From contig JADKGC010000010.1 in the NCBI GenBank assembly GCA_016717205.1, positions 1 through 64,000 on the forward strand: a stretch of 64,000 bases of DNA. Reading direction: 5' to 3'. This stretch comes from Candidatus Flexifilum breve (GTDB taxonomy: Bacteria; Chloroflexota; Anaerolineae; Aggregatilineales; Phototrophicaceae). Made by a program: the position numbers and the translations under genes. Below the pieces are notes generated by a model that was given only the letters and a program-made list of their open reading frames with translations, did not search any database and was not told the origin of the DNA. Numbering within the stretch: the first letter of the stretch is position 1; the number at the start of each line of letters is the position of its first letter. Below are positions 7,093 through 15,204 of the stretch, piece by piece.

Positions 7093-8780
7093 TCGCCCTG
7101 TGACGGCACGCGCACCGTGTAGACCGCGCTGCCCTGCCCGTCTAGACTCGACAAGCGCACTAAGAGCTCGTCCGGTGCGTCGCCGCGCTCCACGCTCACA
7201 CGATACCTAGCATCCGTGCCCCATTCGAGTTGATCGTCGAGTACAACATCCGACAGCAGCAGCGTTGAGTTTCCCTCCAGATCGGACAACAGGAGATCGC
7301 CTTCCGATAGATACGGCGTATCTGGCACATCTCGATCGGCATTGAACAGCACGAGATAGGCATTGTCCTGCCCTGCCAACAACAGTTGCCCCGGCAGCGG
7401 CGTTTCTACCACGTTGTTGTCCCCAATCACAGACACAATGATGTCGTTCCGGGCACGGACTCGCCCTCGATAGGATGGGTCAACCACTTGCTCTTGAAAC
7501 AGCACAAACAGCCCATCACTCAAACTGAAGAGATCGCCGCCCGGCAAACCATCAACCTCACCAATCATGTATTGACTTTCAAAAACTCGCCCGTCATGTC
7601 TCCAGAAATGGCGGCGCAATTGTGAGGCACGGGGATCACCGAAACCTACCGTATGACGATAAATAAGTTGATGGGTTTGAGTATCCAGCAGCGCAACCTC
7701 GAATTCTGGCGCTTCATAGACGATATCAAATGACCGGACGCACTGCCGATAGTAGTCAGGATCATCCTCGTTAATGAGATCGATACAGCCGTTATTGTCA
7801 AGGATTAGCGCGGCATAGCGCTGGGATGGTTCATACTCATTCAACCGTTCGACTTCGCCGCTATACCACACTTCACGGTCACCCGTCGTCAAATTGAGCC
7901 GGATTAAGTCCCGGGAAGAGGCTTCCAACCGTGACTCTGGTTCTTCTTCCACCTCACGGTAGCGAATGGGAATAAACAGGTAGTCCCCGTAGGGATCATC
8001 GCTGAGGGGTAGACCAACCACACAGATATCGTTGATGTCAAAACTCTCTTGTTCTCCTGTGGCTTCGATTATCCAGTTTAGGCTGCATCCATTTTCAATG
8101 CTCTGCACCCAAGCCGTTCGCTGCGGATTTTGATAATGCGTGAACCACGGAACTGGCCGGAATTTCAGAATTGAGGCTAAACGCAGCAAACTATTCGCTT
8201 GATCGATGTACGCGAGTGAGACTTGTACCCATCTGACCATGTCCTCGGGTAAAGAGTCATAGATGAACACAGTTGTATCGCCGTACCAAGCCACAGAACG
8301 CTGTGCAAATGAATCGATTTCGCCAAGCACAACCACCTCATCCTGCTCGAAATCGTAGCCGAAGAAGTGCATGCCACCGACAACGGCAGCGTAGCGTCCG
8401 CTCGGCGACGTGCTGATCCCCTCAACATATTCGCCGACTCGCACTTCGCGGCGCTCACCCGTATGCCAATTGCAGAGCGTCAGGGGCACGATTTCCGCGT
8501 TCGGCGCATAAATTTGGGCTTCGGCATAGTCGATGAACCAGTCGTCGGTTTCGCCTAAATGCTGGTACGAGACAAAACCGCAGTACGCGGCGGGGGTCGG
8601 CGACGGGGTCGGCGTGTTGTAGGTAGGCACATACGGCGGCATGACTTCCACACTGATCACTTCGATGCCGGGAGCAAACACTCGTTCCGGGGTGGGCACA
8701 GTAAACTCCTGACCGGACACCATCCCGTTCACCAACAGTCCCAACAGTAGTATCATGCTGATCACAATGCGAGGTTTCAC
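7089..8780 (-). CDS. Secreted protein of unknown function, probable beta-propeller
   Basis: A 563-residue protein with a typical signal peptide (MKPRIVISMILLLGLLVNG, probable cleavage after VSG near residue 23). A short Thr-Pro linker (TPTPSPTP) follows, then a long domain of alternating beta-strands. Phrases such as GRYAAVVGG, YLFIPIRY and LIRLNLTTGDREVWYSGEVE recur at 50-70 residue spacing, as in WD40/PD40-type propellers, although the repeats are too divergent to count. No catalytic motif is seen. It stands alone on the minus strand and converges with the radical SAM gene. A sensory or scaffold role outside the membrane is a guess. Confidence 0.7.
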   Translation of the reverse strand: MKPRIVISMILLLGLLVNGMVSGQEFTVPTPERVFAPGIEVISVEVMPPYVPTYNTPTPSPTPAAYCGFVSYQHLGETDDWFIDYAEAQIYAPNAEIVPLTLCNWHTGERREVRVGEYVEGISTSPSGRYAAVVGGMHFFGYDFEQDEVVVLGEIDSFAQRSVAWYGDTTVFIYDSLPEDMVRWVQVSLAYIDQANSLLRLASILKFRPVPWFTHYQNPQRTAWVQSIENGCSLNWIIEATGEQESFDINDICVVGLPLSDDPYGDYLFIPIRYREVEEEPESRLEASSRDLIRLNLTTGDREVWYSGEVERLNEYEPSQRYAALILDNNGCIDLINEDDPDYYRQCVRSFDIVYEAPEFEVALLDTQTHQLIYRHTVGFGDPRASQLRRHFWRHDGRVFESQYMIGEVDGLPGGDLFSLSDGLFVLFQEQVVDPSYRGRVRARNDIIVSVIGDNNVVETPLPGQLLLAGQDNAYLVLFNADRDVPDTPYLSEGDLLLSDLEGNSTLLLSDVVLDDQLEWGTDARYRVSVERGDAPDELLVRLSSLDGQGSAVYTVRVPSQGD

Positions 8781-8970
8781 GCCGAGCCTCCTTGATCGCT
8801 GCGCTGATGCTCAATCTTATTTGAGCTAAGCCTACTCCGGTGGCCAAGCGCCAACAAGTGACGAACCTCAGCAGTTGCTCTACGTCCAGCCTACGGTCGT
8901 TTTAGGCTGTATTTAGGCCATTCTTCGCTATAATCGGTTAGCTTATCTGCATTTAGGGAGATCAAACCGC

Positions 8971-9921
8971 GTGCGCATCTTGATCACGGGTATTGGTGGT
9001 TTTGTCGGTCGCCACCTCAGCGATTATGTGCTGGCACACACACCGGGAGCGGAGCTGCATGGCGCGATTCTCGCGCCGGAACATGCCATCCCGCAGGCGA
9101 CTTGCCATGTCGTCGATCTCAAAGACAAGGCGGCGCTGCACGACCTCGTCGCCCAAATCCGTCCAGATCATATCTATCATCTGGCGGCGCAGGCGTCGGT
9201 GCGGCGTTCGTTTGAAAACCCGTGGGAAACGCTCGAAAACAACATCCGCGCGCAGCTCAACCTGACGACCGCCTGCCTCGCGCTCGACCAACCGCCGCGC
9301 CTGCTCATCATTAGTTCGGGCGAGGTCTACGGCACCGAAGACTTTGCCGACGCGCCGCCGACCGAGGCCGCTCCCTTCCGTCCCGGCAATCCCTACAGCG
9401 TGAGCAAAGTCGCGCAGGACATGCTCGGCTTGCAGTACTACCTGAGTCACCAACTGCCGATTATGCGAGCGCGACCGTTCAATCACTTGGGTCCCGGTCA
9501 GCGGACGGGGTTTGTCGCGCCGGATTTCGCGCTGCAAGTGGCGCGGATCGAAGCGGGCTTGCAAGAACCTGTGATCCGCGTGGGCAGCCTGAGCGCCGAA
9601 CGCGATTTCACCGATGTGCGCGATGTCGTGCGTGCCTACCAACTGATCATGGAGCGCGGCACGCCCGGCGATGTCTACAACATCGCCTCGGGCAAGTGCA
9701 TCACGATTCAATACCTGCTCGACGTGATGCTCGCCGACAGCCGCACGCCCATCCGCGTCGAGGTCGATCCTGCGCGCATCCGCCCCGGCAAAGATAATCG
9801 CTCGTGGGGCGACGCTAGGCATCTGCGCCACACCACGGGCTGGGAGCCGCTCATCCCCATCGAGCAGACGATTCTCGACGTACTGAACGACTACCGCCAG
9901 CAGCTCAAGGCGGGCGTATGA
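8971..9921 (+). CDS. NAD-dependent epimerase/dehydratase, GDP-mannose dehydratase/Rmd-like
   Basis: A 316-residue extended short-chain dehydrogenase with the dinucleotide motif TGIGGFVG near residue 6, the catalytic Ser region ISSGEVYG and the YSVSK Tyr/Lys pair near residue 145. The RPFNHLGPGQ and ERDFTDVRD segments are typical of enzymes acting on GDP-4-keto-6-deoxymannose (Rmd type) or GDP-mannose. Rmd makes GDP-D-rhamnose for surface polysaccharides. The start is GTG 8971 with AGGGAG about 12 bases upstream. A TATAAT box lies at 8929-8934. The stop overlaps the ATG of the quinone oxidoreductase, so the two are co-translated although their functions do not obviously link. Confidence 0.88.
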   Translation: MRILITGIGGFVGRHLSDYVLAHTPGAELHGAILAPEHAIPQATCHVVDLKDKAALHDLVAQIRPDHIYHLAAQASVRRSFENPWETLENNIRAQLNLTTACLALDQPPRLLIISSGEVYGTEDFADAPPTEAAPFRPGNPYSVSKVAQDMLGLQYYLSHQLPIMRARPFNHLGPGQRTGFVAPDFALQVARIEAGLQEPVIRVGSLSAERDFTDVRDVVRAYQLIMERGTPGDVYNIASGKCITIQYLLDVMLADSRTPIRVEVDPARIRPGKDNRSWGDARHLRHTTGWEPLIPIEQTILDVLNDYRQQLKAGV

Positions 9922-10451
9922 AAGCTGTGCTGTTTGATCAACCGGGCGGCGCAGAAGTCCTGTACTATGGAGACGCGCCCGACCCGATCCCAGCTGCCGA
10001 TGAACTGCTCGTGCGTGTCCATGCGACCGCCCTCAACCGCGCCGATCTGCTCCAGCGGCAGGGCGGCTACAACCCGCCGCCGGGCGCATCGCCGATCCTC
10101 GGCTTGGAGTTAGCGGGCGAAGTCGTGACGGCGAACGGCGAGTTTGCGGTCGGGGATCGCGTCATGGCCGTCGTCACAGGCGGCGCGTACGCCGAATATG
10201 CGACCGTGCCCGTCGGCATGGCGCTGCGCATCCCCGCTAACTTCACCTACGAGCAGGCCGCCGCTGTACCTGAAGCCTTTTTGACCGCGCATCTCAACCT
10301 GTTCACGCTGGGACGGCTCAAGGCGGGCGAAACTGTGCTGATCCACGCAGGCGCCAGCGGTGTAGGCACGGCGGCGATCCAGTTGGCGCGGGCAGCGGGC
10401 GCGGGTCATTACGACCGCCGGATCGGCGGAGAAACTCGCGCGCTGCCTTGA
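9918..10451 (+). CDS. Zinc-independent quinone oxidoreductase, N-terminal part (frameshifted)
   Basis: This is the N-terminal GroES-like domain of a medium-chain dehydrogenase of the NADPH:quinone reductase (QOR/PIG3) type. The signature is HATALNRADLLQRQGGYNPP, as in the PIG3 branch, followed by LGLELAGEV and GASGVGTAAIQLA of the nucleotide site. The usual zinc ligands are absent, as expected. After LARAAGAG near 10405 the reading frame goes wrong (HYDRRIGGETRALP, stop 10451). The next frame reads VITTAGSAEKLARCLELGAH, the correct continuation. The GC run GCGGGCGCGGGTC appears to lack two bases or carry one extra. Confidence 0.88.
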   Translation: MKAVLFDQPGGAEVLYYGDAPDPIPAADELLVRVHATALNRADLLQRQGGYNPPPGASPILGLELAGEVVTANGEFAVGDRVMAVVTGGAYAEYATVPVGMALRIPANFTYEQAAAVPEAFLTAHLNLFTLGRLKAGETVLIHAGASGVGTAAIQLARAAGAGHYDRRIGGETRALP

Positions 10452-10452
10452 A

Positions 10453-10887
10453 TTGGGCGCACACGCAGCGATCAACTACAAGACCGAGGCGTTCGCCGAG
10501 CGCGTTAAGGTACTCACCAATGGGCGCGGCGTCGACGTGATCCTCGACTTCGTCGGCGCGCCGTACTGGAATGACAATCTCGCCTCACTGGCGGTCGGTG
10601 GGCGGCTCATGCTGATCGGCTTCCTTGGCGGCGCGGCAGGTCAGCTCAACCTCGGCGCGATTCTGCCAAAGAGCCTGACCATCAGCGGGACGACGCTGCG
10701 CCGCACCCCGCTCGAACAGAAGATCGCCCTCCCGCAGGATTTTGCGGCGTTCGGCTTGCCCAAGCTCGCGAGCGGCGAACTGGTGCCCGTCATCGACCGC
10801 GTGTTCCCACTAAAAGAAGCCGCGGAAGCCCACCGTTACATGGCGTCGAATGCCAATGTCGGCAAAATCATCTTGTCCGTGCCTTAG
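10453..10887 (+). CDS. Zinc-independent quinone oxidoreductase, C-terminal part (frameshifted)
   Basis: This holds the rest of the Rossmann domain and the C-terminal lobe of the PIG3-type quinone oxidoreductase: GAHAAINY, GRGVDVILDFVGAPYW, GGRLMLIGFLGG, and the terminal DRVFPLKEAAEAHRYM...GKIILSV, standard for the family. Coding sense in this frame actually starts near 10405. GTG 10453 is only the first start codon and has no ribosome site. Joined with the upstream frame the enzyme has about 323 residues, the normal length. The enzyme would reduce quinones with NADPH in the cytosol. Confidence 0.88.
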   Translation: MGAHAAINYKTEAFAERVKVLTNGRGVDVILDFVGAPYWNDNLASLAVGGRLMLIGFLGGAAGQLNLGAILPKSLTISGTTLRRTPLEQKIALPQDFAAFGLPKLASGELVPVIDRVFPLKEAAEAHRYMASNANVGKIILSVP

Positions 10888-10931
10888 TTTTGGCGATCTG
10901 CACACACAAACCCGATGATCATTCGACTGCC

Positions 10932-10959
10932 TTGCACATTGACGGAGCTTTGTTAAAAT
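10932..10959 (+). promoter_or_regulatory. Promoter for the aminotransferase leader
   Basis: TTGCAC (10932-10937), a 16-base spacer and TAAAAT (10954-10959). Transcription would start near 10966, leaving a leader of about 178 nt before the aminotransferase start codon. That is long enough for the attenuator-like structure found there. Confidence 0.6.
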
Positions 10960-10995
10960 AGCACAATCAAATAGCAATAGGTATGCGAGCGAACG

Positions 10996-11052
10996 ATGAA
11001 CCTGCGCACGATGACCACGACTATGAATACTGATGGAGTGCCACAACAGTAG
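10996..11052 (+). CDS. Possible 18-residue leader peptide, Thr/Met rich
   Basis: ATG 10996 opens a short frame, MNLRTMTTTMNTDGVPQQ, ending at TAG 11050-11052. Five of 18 codons are Thr and three are Met. The stop codon abuts the antiterminator arm GGCGGGGT (11052-11059), the geometry expected for ribosome-mediated attenuation. The ribosome site is weak (GAGCGA). A second short frame from 10983 (MRANDEPAHDDHDYEY) overlaps it, so which one, if either, is translated is open. Confidence 0.35.
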   Translation: MNLRTMTTTMNTDGVPQQ

Positions 11053-11115
11053 GCGGGGTTCGGCGCGTATATTGAGAGACGACAACCACACCCCGCCGAG
11101 GGGTGTTTTTGTTTT
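11052..11115 (+). terminator. Terminator/antiterminator (attenuator-like) ahead of the aminotransferase
   Basis: A strong intrinsic terminator is formed by ACACCCC (11088-11094), loop GCCGA and GGGGTGT (11100-11106), followed by a T-rich tract to 11115. Its 5' arm is also perfectly complementary to an upstream segment: GGCGGGGT (11052-11059) pairs with ACCCCGCC (11090-11097). The two pairings exclude each other, as in transcription attenuators. It sits 29 bp before the aminotransferase TTG start. Confidence 0.65.
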
Positions 11116-11143
11116 ATTCAGCCTTTAGCACTGGAGATGAATT

Positions 11144-12463
11144 TTGGTCGCACAACCCGTTAGTTTGGACACCCCCGAGTTTTCGATTGCCGCCCCGGCT
11201 AATCGCGTGCCGGTCAGTGATTACCCCGCGCACATGATGGAAATTCCGCCTTCGCGTATGTTCCTGATCCGCGATGCGCTCAAGGCGTACAAGACCAAGT
11301 ACGGCGCCGATGCCGCCACTTACGATGCGTCGCAGGGCGACGGCGGCGCGAGCTTACCCGGCGTCCCGCGCGAAATCCTCGAACGCGCGCTGCAACTGCA
11401 AATCGAACATGGCAGCGCCTACGATCAGCCGTTTGGCACGGTGCAGTTCCGCAAAGCCGCCGCCGAAAACTACTGGCAGTTGGACGCGGCCTCCGGCTGG
11501 ACGGGCGATAACATCGTCTTCACGCAGGGCGGGCGCGACGGCTTGCAGAAAGCCTACTCCGCCATGATCGCGCTCGGCGCGAAGGAAGTCGGCAGCGTGC
11601 TCGTCGTGTCGCGTGTCCCGTGGATCAGCTACCACTGGGGCCCGTACGCCCTCGGCTTGAACGTACTGCTCGCCCCCGGCGATCCCGCCGAAGGTTGGCG
11701 CTTCACCCCGGAAGGTATCCGCGCGACAGCCGAATTCGCCAAGCGTGAAGGCCGCAAGATCGCCGGGTTGGTGATCACCTCGCCGGATAACCCGACCGGG
11801 CGTACCATCCCGATGAGCGAACAAATCGAACTGACGAAGGTCGCGCTCGCCGCGGGCTATCCGTACGTGCTGCTCGACTGGATCTACCACTGGGTGACCG
11901 ACAGCGGCCACAACAACATCAACGAGCTGCTGCAGGCCTTTACGCCCGAAGAACGTGACCGCCTGATCATTCTCGACGGCTTGACCAAGAGCCTCGGCGC
12001 GTCGAACGTGCGCAGCGCGCATCTCTTGGCAGGCAAGAAGGTCGTCAGTCACATCGTGAGTCAGGCATCTCACGCCGTCGTGCCGAGCTATTTCGGGCAG
12101 GCCGTCGCCATTGCCGCCTACGAGATGGGCTTTGAGAAAGCCGCCGCCAGCATCATCGAACCGACGAAGGAAAGCCGCCGCATTCTGCGGGAAGCCCTCG
12201 CCGCCAGCAACCTGCCCCATATCATGGGTGACGGCTATTACGCCTTCATCGACTGCTCGGAGGCCATCGCCGCCGCGGGCTACAGCGACTCGGAAGCGCT
12301 GCTGACGCACCTCGGCGAAAATCACGGGTTGGCCGTTGTCCCCGGCATCTACTTCTCGCAGGCCGGCGCCAACTGGATTCGCTTCTCGTACGCGCAGTCG
12401 CCCGCCAAGACCGAAGGCGCCGTCAAGCGGCTGTTCGAAGGTCTCGCTGCCCTGAAAAAGTAA
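11144..12463 (+). CDS. PLP-dependent aminotransferase (class I/II)
   Basis: A 439-residue fold-type I aminotransferase. Visible motifs are the cofactor-binding FTQGGRDGLQKAYSAM near residue 125, SPDNPTGRTI near 215 with the PLP-contacting Asn, DWIYHWVTD with the ring-stacking Asp, and the Schiff-base lysine in LDGLTKSLGASNVR near 285. The C-terminal arginine region ANWIRFSYAQ would bind the substrate carboxylate. The amino donor and acceptor cannot be told. TTG 11144 is taken as the start, with GGAGA 8-12 bases upstream. An ATG at 11137 is in another frame and stops at once. The gene stands alone behind its own promoter and the attenuator-like leader, which suggests control by amino-acid supply. 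Confidence 0.87.
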   Translation: MVAQPVSLDTPEFSIAAPANRVPVSDYPAHMMEIPPSRMFLIRDALKAYKTKYGADAATYDASQGDGGASLPGVPREILERALQLQIEHGSAYDQPFGTVQFRKAAAENYWQLDAASGWTGDNIVFTQGGRDGLQKAYSAMIALGAKEVGSVLVVSRVPWISYHWGPYALGLNVLLAPGDPAEGWRFTPEGIRATAEFAKREGRKIAGLVITSPDNPTGRTIPMSEQIELTKVALAAGYPYVLLDWIYHWVTDSGHNNINELLQAFTPEERDRLIILDGLTKSLGASNVRSAHLLAGKKVVSHIVSQASHAVVPSYFGQAVAIAAYEMGFEKAAASIIEPTKESRRILREALAASNLPHIMGDGYYAFIDCSEAIAAAGYSDSEALLTHLGENHGLAVVPGIYFSQAGANWIRFSYAQSPAKTEGAVKRLFEGLAALKK

Positions 12464-12465
12464 CG

Positions 12466-12655
12466 AAAAGACTCAACGCAAAGACGCGAAGACACAAAGG
12501 CGCAAAGCCAAAGCATCTTGCAACGCGTAGGGGCGCACGGTCGTGCGCCCTTATTCATTATTGCCTCTCCGCTCTGCAATGGACGCCAATCGACTTTGTT
12601 CAACTCCTTTGCGTCTTGGCGACCTTGCGTCTTTGCGTTGAGTCATTCTCTTTGC
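12466..12655. repeat. Small inverted-repeat element with central GTAGGGGC-type palindrome
   Basis: The left arm (about 12466-12507) and right arm (about 12607-12650) are inverted copies: 38 bases with 6 mismatches, including an exact 13-base TTTGCGTTGAGTC. Both are built from the CGCAAAGACGC-type unit. Between them is the hairpin GGGCGCAC-GGTC-GTGCGCCC (12531-12550) preceded by GTAG. No coding sequence lies inside. It looks like a MITE- or REP-like intergenic element and could also end transcription of the aminotransferase gene. Confidence 0.6.
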
Positions 12656-12734
12656 ATCCCCTACCAATTGCGGTATTCCCTGGTGAAAATCAGGCGTAGA
12701 ATACAGATAGACTTGAAAATCTACGGGGGACGCT

Positions 12735-13445
12735 ATGAATTTTGGCAATCGATCCGAAGGGCGCGGCAATCTGCTCAGTTATGAGCAAGTACGCCCGCTG
12801 CTGCGCTGGACGTATGCGTGGATGGTGCTCGGCCTGCTGGTCACGGCGGCGGTCGGCGGATACACGCTCAGCAACATCACCATGCGTGATTTGCGCTTTA
12901 ATTCCAACATTGTCTTGTTCGCGGTGATCGCCGAGTTCGTCCTCGTGATCGCGCTCTCATGGGCAATGCCGCGCCTCGCGCCGTCGGTCGCCGCGCTGAT
13001 GTTCCTAGCCTACTCCGCGCTCAACGGCTTCACGCTCTCGGTGATCGGTTTGGTCTACACCAGCGAGTCGATGGTCGCCGCGTTTGTGACCACGGCGGGG
13101 CTCTTCGGCGCGATGAGCGTGTTCGCCTTCACGACCAACATCGACCTCAGCCGGTTCCGCGGCATTCTGTTCATCGGCTTAATCGGCATCCTAATCGCGA
13201 TGGTGGTGAATATCTTCCTGCGCAGCGAAAGCATGATGTACCTCATCAGCATTTTCGGCGTGGTGATCTTCACCGGGCTAACCGCCTACGACACGCAGAA
13301 GATCAAGAATATGGCGGCGTCGCAGGGTCTGGACTCCAACCCGGACATGGTCACGAAACTGAGCATCTACAGCGCGCTCATCCTGTACCTCGACTTCGTC
13401 AATCTGTTCCTGTTCCTGCTGCGCCTCATGGGCCGCCGCCGCTAA
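12735..13445 (+). CDS. Bax inhibitor-1/YccA family membrane protein (first copy)
   Basis: A 236-residue integral membrane protein with seven hydrophobic segments and a cytosolic N-terminus ending in a conserved WTYAWMVLGLLVTA first helix. The family signature GVVIFTGLTAYDTQKIKNM lies near residue 175 and the last helix LFLFLLRLMGRR closes the protein. Bacterial YccA/BsYetJ-type members are pH-sensitive calcium leak channels or inhibitors of the FtsH protease. Which applies here is not known. The ATG at 12735 follows GGGGGA. It is followed by a terminator and a second, similar gene, so the pair is a tandem duplication with separate transcription units. Confidence 0.9.
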   Translation: MNFGNRSEGRGNLLSYEQVRPLLRWTYAWMVLGLLVTAAVGGYTLSNITMRDLRFNSNIVLFAVIAEFVLVIALSWAMPRLAPSVAALMFLAYSALNGFTLSVIGLVYTSESMVAAFVTTAGLFGAMSVFAFTTNIDLSRFRGILFIGLIGILIAMVVNIFLRSESMMYLISIFGVVIFTGLTAYDTQKIKNMAASQGLDSNPDMVTKLSIYSALILYLDFVNLFLFLLRLMGRRR

Positions 13446-13497
13446 AACCCACCGCAGCGTGACTTCGCCGACGCGCAACAATTGAACTGGCGTCACT

Positions 13498-13537
13498 CCC
13501 CCTGAAATTAGGTGTTTTTCAGGGGGTTTTCTTTTTT
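13498..13537 (+). terminator. Rho-independent terminator after first BI-1 gene
   Basis: CCCCCTGAAA (13498-13507) pairs with TTTCAGGGGG (13517-13526), followed by TTTTCTTTTTT. Confidence 0.9.
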
Positions 13538-13597
13538 ATCATACAAGTAAGCAAAATTATCGTAAACAAGTGACGACTGGATACTCAGAGGAAAGAC

Positions 13598-14326
13598 ATG
13601 GCCTACAGCAACTTCTTGGATCGCAGCCGGGAGCTCCCGGTCAGTCAAACCTACAGCGAGGTCAAGCCGCTGCTGAAATGGGTATATGCGTGGATGCTCA
13701 TCGGCTTATTGGTGACGACTTTCACGGCAGCCTTCACCGCCAGCAGCCCCGCCCTGCTTGAGCTCAGCCTCAACCCGATTGTTTCCATCGGCTCGTTCGT
13801 GCTGCAAATCGGGCTGGTGATCGCGCTCGGCGCACTGATCAACCGCTTGTCACCCGCCGCCGCGGCCATCATGTTTCTGGTCTATGCGGCATCGCTCGGG
13901 TTCACGCTCTCGTTGATCTTCCTGGCCTTCAGCGCGGCTTCGCTGGCGACCGCGTTTGGCACGACGGCGCTCCTGTTCGGCTTGATGACGGTGGTCGGCT
14001 TCACGACCGACATTGACCTGAGCCGCTTCGGCAACCTGCTGTTCATGGCGGTGATCGGCATCGTGATCGCCTCAGTCGTCAATATGCTGATTGGCAGCAG
14101 CTTCCTGATGATGATCATCAGCGCGGTCGGTGTGATTGTGTTCATGGGTCTGACCGCCTACGACACGCAGAACCTAAAGCGCATGGCCTCCGCACCGGAA
14201 ATTCAGGGCGATCAGGCGATGCTGGCGAAGTTCGCCATCTACGGCGCGCTCTCGCTCTACATCAACTTCATCAACATCTTCCTGTTCCTGCTGCAGCTCA
14301 TGGGCGGCGGTGGCGGCGACGACTAA
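13598..14326 (+). CDS. Bax inhibitor-1/YccA family membrane protein (second copy)
   Basis: A 242-residue paralogue of the preceding gene, with the same seven-helix layout and the signature GVIVFMGLTAYDTQNLKRM near residue 178. It ends in LFLLQLMGGGGGDD, a short Gly/Asp tail the first copy lacks. The N-terminus (YSNFLDRSRELPVSQTYSEV) also differs. By family knowledge it would be an inner-membrane calcium-permeable or FtsH-modulating protein. The ATG at 13598 is preceded by AGAGGAAAG. Terminators on both sides make it a single-gene unit, so the two copies can be expressed independently. Confidence 0.9.
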   Translation: MAYSNFLDRSRELPVSQTYSEVKPLLKWVYAWMLIGLLVTTFTAAFTASSPALLELSLNPIVSIGSFVLQIGLVIALGALINRLSPAAAAIMFLVYAASLGFTLSLIFLAFSAASLATAFGTTALLFGLMTVVGFTTDIDLSRFGNLLFMAVIGIVIASVVNMLIGSSFLMMIISAVGVIVFMGLTAYDTQNLKRMASAPEIQGDQAMLAKFAIYGALSLYINFINIFLFLLQLMGGGGGDD

Positions 14327-14359
14327 GCGTGTCCCCCGCACTTACATAGTGTGGATAAT

Positions 14360-14404
14360 CGCAAAGACCGCCGAGGGTTCCCCCGATCCTCGGCGGTCTT
14401 TGCG
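14360..14404 (+). terminator. Long terminator hairpin after second BI-1 gene
   Basis: CGCAAAGACCGCCGAGG (14360-14376) is matched exactly by CCTCGGCGGTCTTTGCG (14388-14404), a 17-bp stem with an 11-base loop. The T-rich part lies inside the stem. Confidence 0.8.
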
Positions 14405-14417
14405 TTCAGAGGAAATC

Positions 14418-14447
14418 AAAAGGGCGCCTGATTGCGCGCCCTTTTTT
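14418..14447. terminator. Bidirectional terminator between BI-1 gene and liv operon
   Basis: AAAAGGGCGC (14418-14427) against GCGCCC-TTTTTT (14436-14447). Read on the minus strand it gives GGGCGC...GCGCCC-TTTT, so it can also end the leftward liv operon, whose last stop is at 14494. Confidence 0.8.
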
Positions 14448-14493
14448 AGCTGAACTCCAGCTTTGCTGTTTACTGTGAATTGTAAACTACCTT

Positions 14494-15204
14494 CTACCCG
14501 CCGAGATACGCTTCAATCACGCTGGCATCATTGCGCAGGTTATGCGCCGTATCGGCGTGCGTGATGTACCCCGACTGCAGCACATAGCCGCGATGCGCGA
14601 CGGCCAGCGCCATCTGCGCGTTCTGCTCTACCAACAGAATGGTCGTGTTGGCCTCGCGGTTCAAATAGGTGACCACGTTGAAGATTTCGCGCACGAGCAG
14701 CGGCGCGAGCCCCATCGAGGGTTCGTCGAGCAGCAGAATGCGCGGACGACCCATCAGCGCGCGCCCAATGGCGAGCATCTGCTGTTCGCCGCCGGAAAGG
14801 GTCCCGCCGAGCTGTTTCTGGCGTTCTTTCAGCCGGGGGAAAGGTTCGAAAACGGCGTCCATATCCTTGCCGATTTGCGCGTCATCACGGGTGAAGGCGC
14901 CCATTTCGAGATTCTCGCGCACAGTCAGACGCGTAAAAATTTTGCGGCCTTCCGGCGATTGAATCACGCCGCGCTTGACCGTTTCGTGCGCGGGTACGTG
15001 CGTGATGTCCTGCCCTTCGAGCACAACGCTGCCCGAGCGCGCCGGGGTGATGCCGCAGATCGTATTGAGCGTGGTGGTTTTGCCCGCACCATTGCCGCCG
15101 ATGAGCGTGACGATTTCGCCCGCATCCACCGTGAGCGAAATCCCCTTCAGCGCTTCGATGTTGCCGTAAAACGTGTGAATGTCGTGAACTTCTAACAGGC
15201 TCAT
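14494..15204 (-). CDS. livF: Branched-chain amino-acid ABC transporter ATP-binding protein LivF
   Basis: A 236-residue ATPase, the usual LivF length. Walker A is GGNGAGKTTT (near residue 37), the signature is LSGGEQQMLAIGRAL, and Walker B is LLLDEPSMGLAPL followed by the H-loop region of VEQNAQMALAVAHRGYV. It pairs with LivG to energise uptake through the LivH/LivM channel. The GLAPLLVREIF and VEQNAQ segments are LivF-specific. The ATG overlaps the livG stop by 4 bp (ATGA), so the two are translationally coupled. It is the last gene of a five-gene operon. Confidence 0.95.
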   Translation of the reverse strand: MSLLEVHDIHTFYGNIEALKGISLTVDAGEIVTLIGGNGAGKTTTLNTICGITPARSGSVVLEGQDITHVPAHETVKRGVIQSPEGRKIFTRLTVRENLEMGAFTRDDAQIGKDMDAVFEPFPRLKERQKQLGGTLSGGEQQMLAIGRALMGRPRILLLDEPSMGLAPLLVREIFNVVTYLNREANTTILLVEQNAQMALAVAHRGYVLQSGYITHADTAHNLRNDASVIEAYLGG

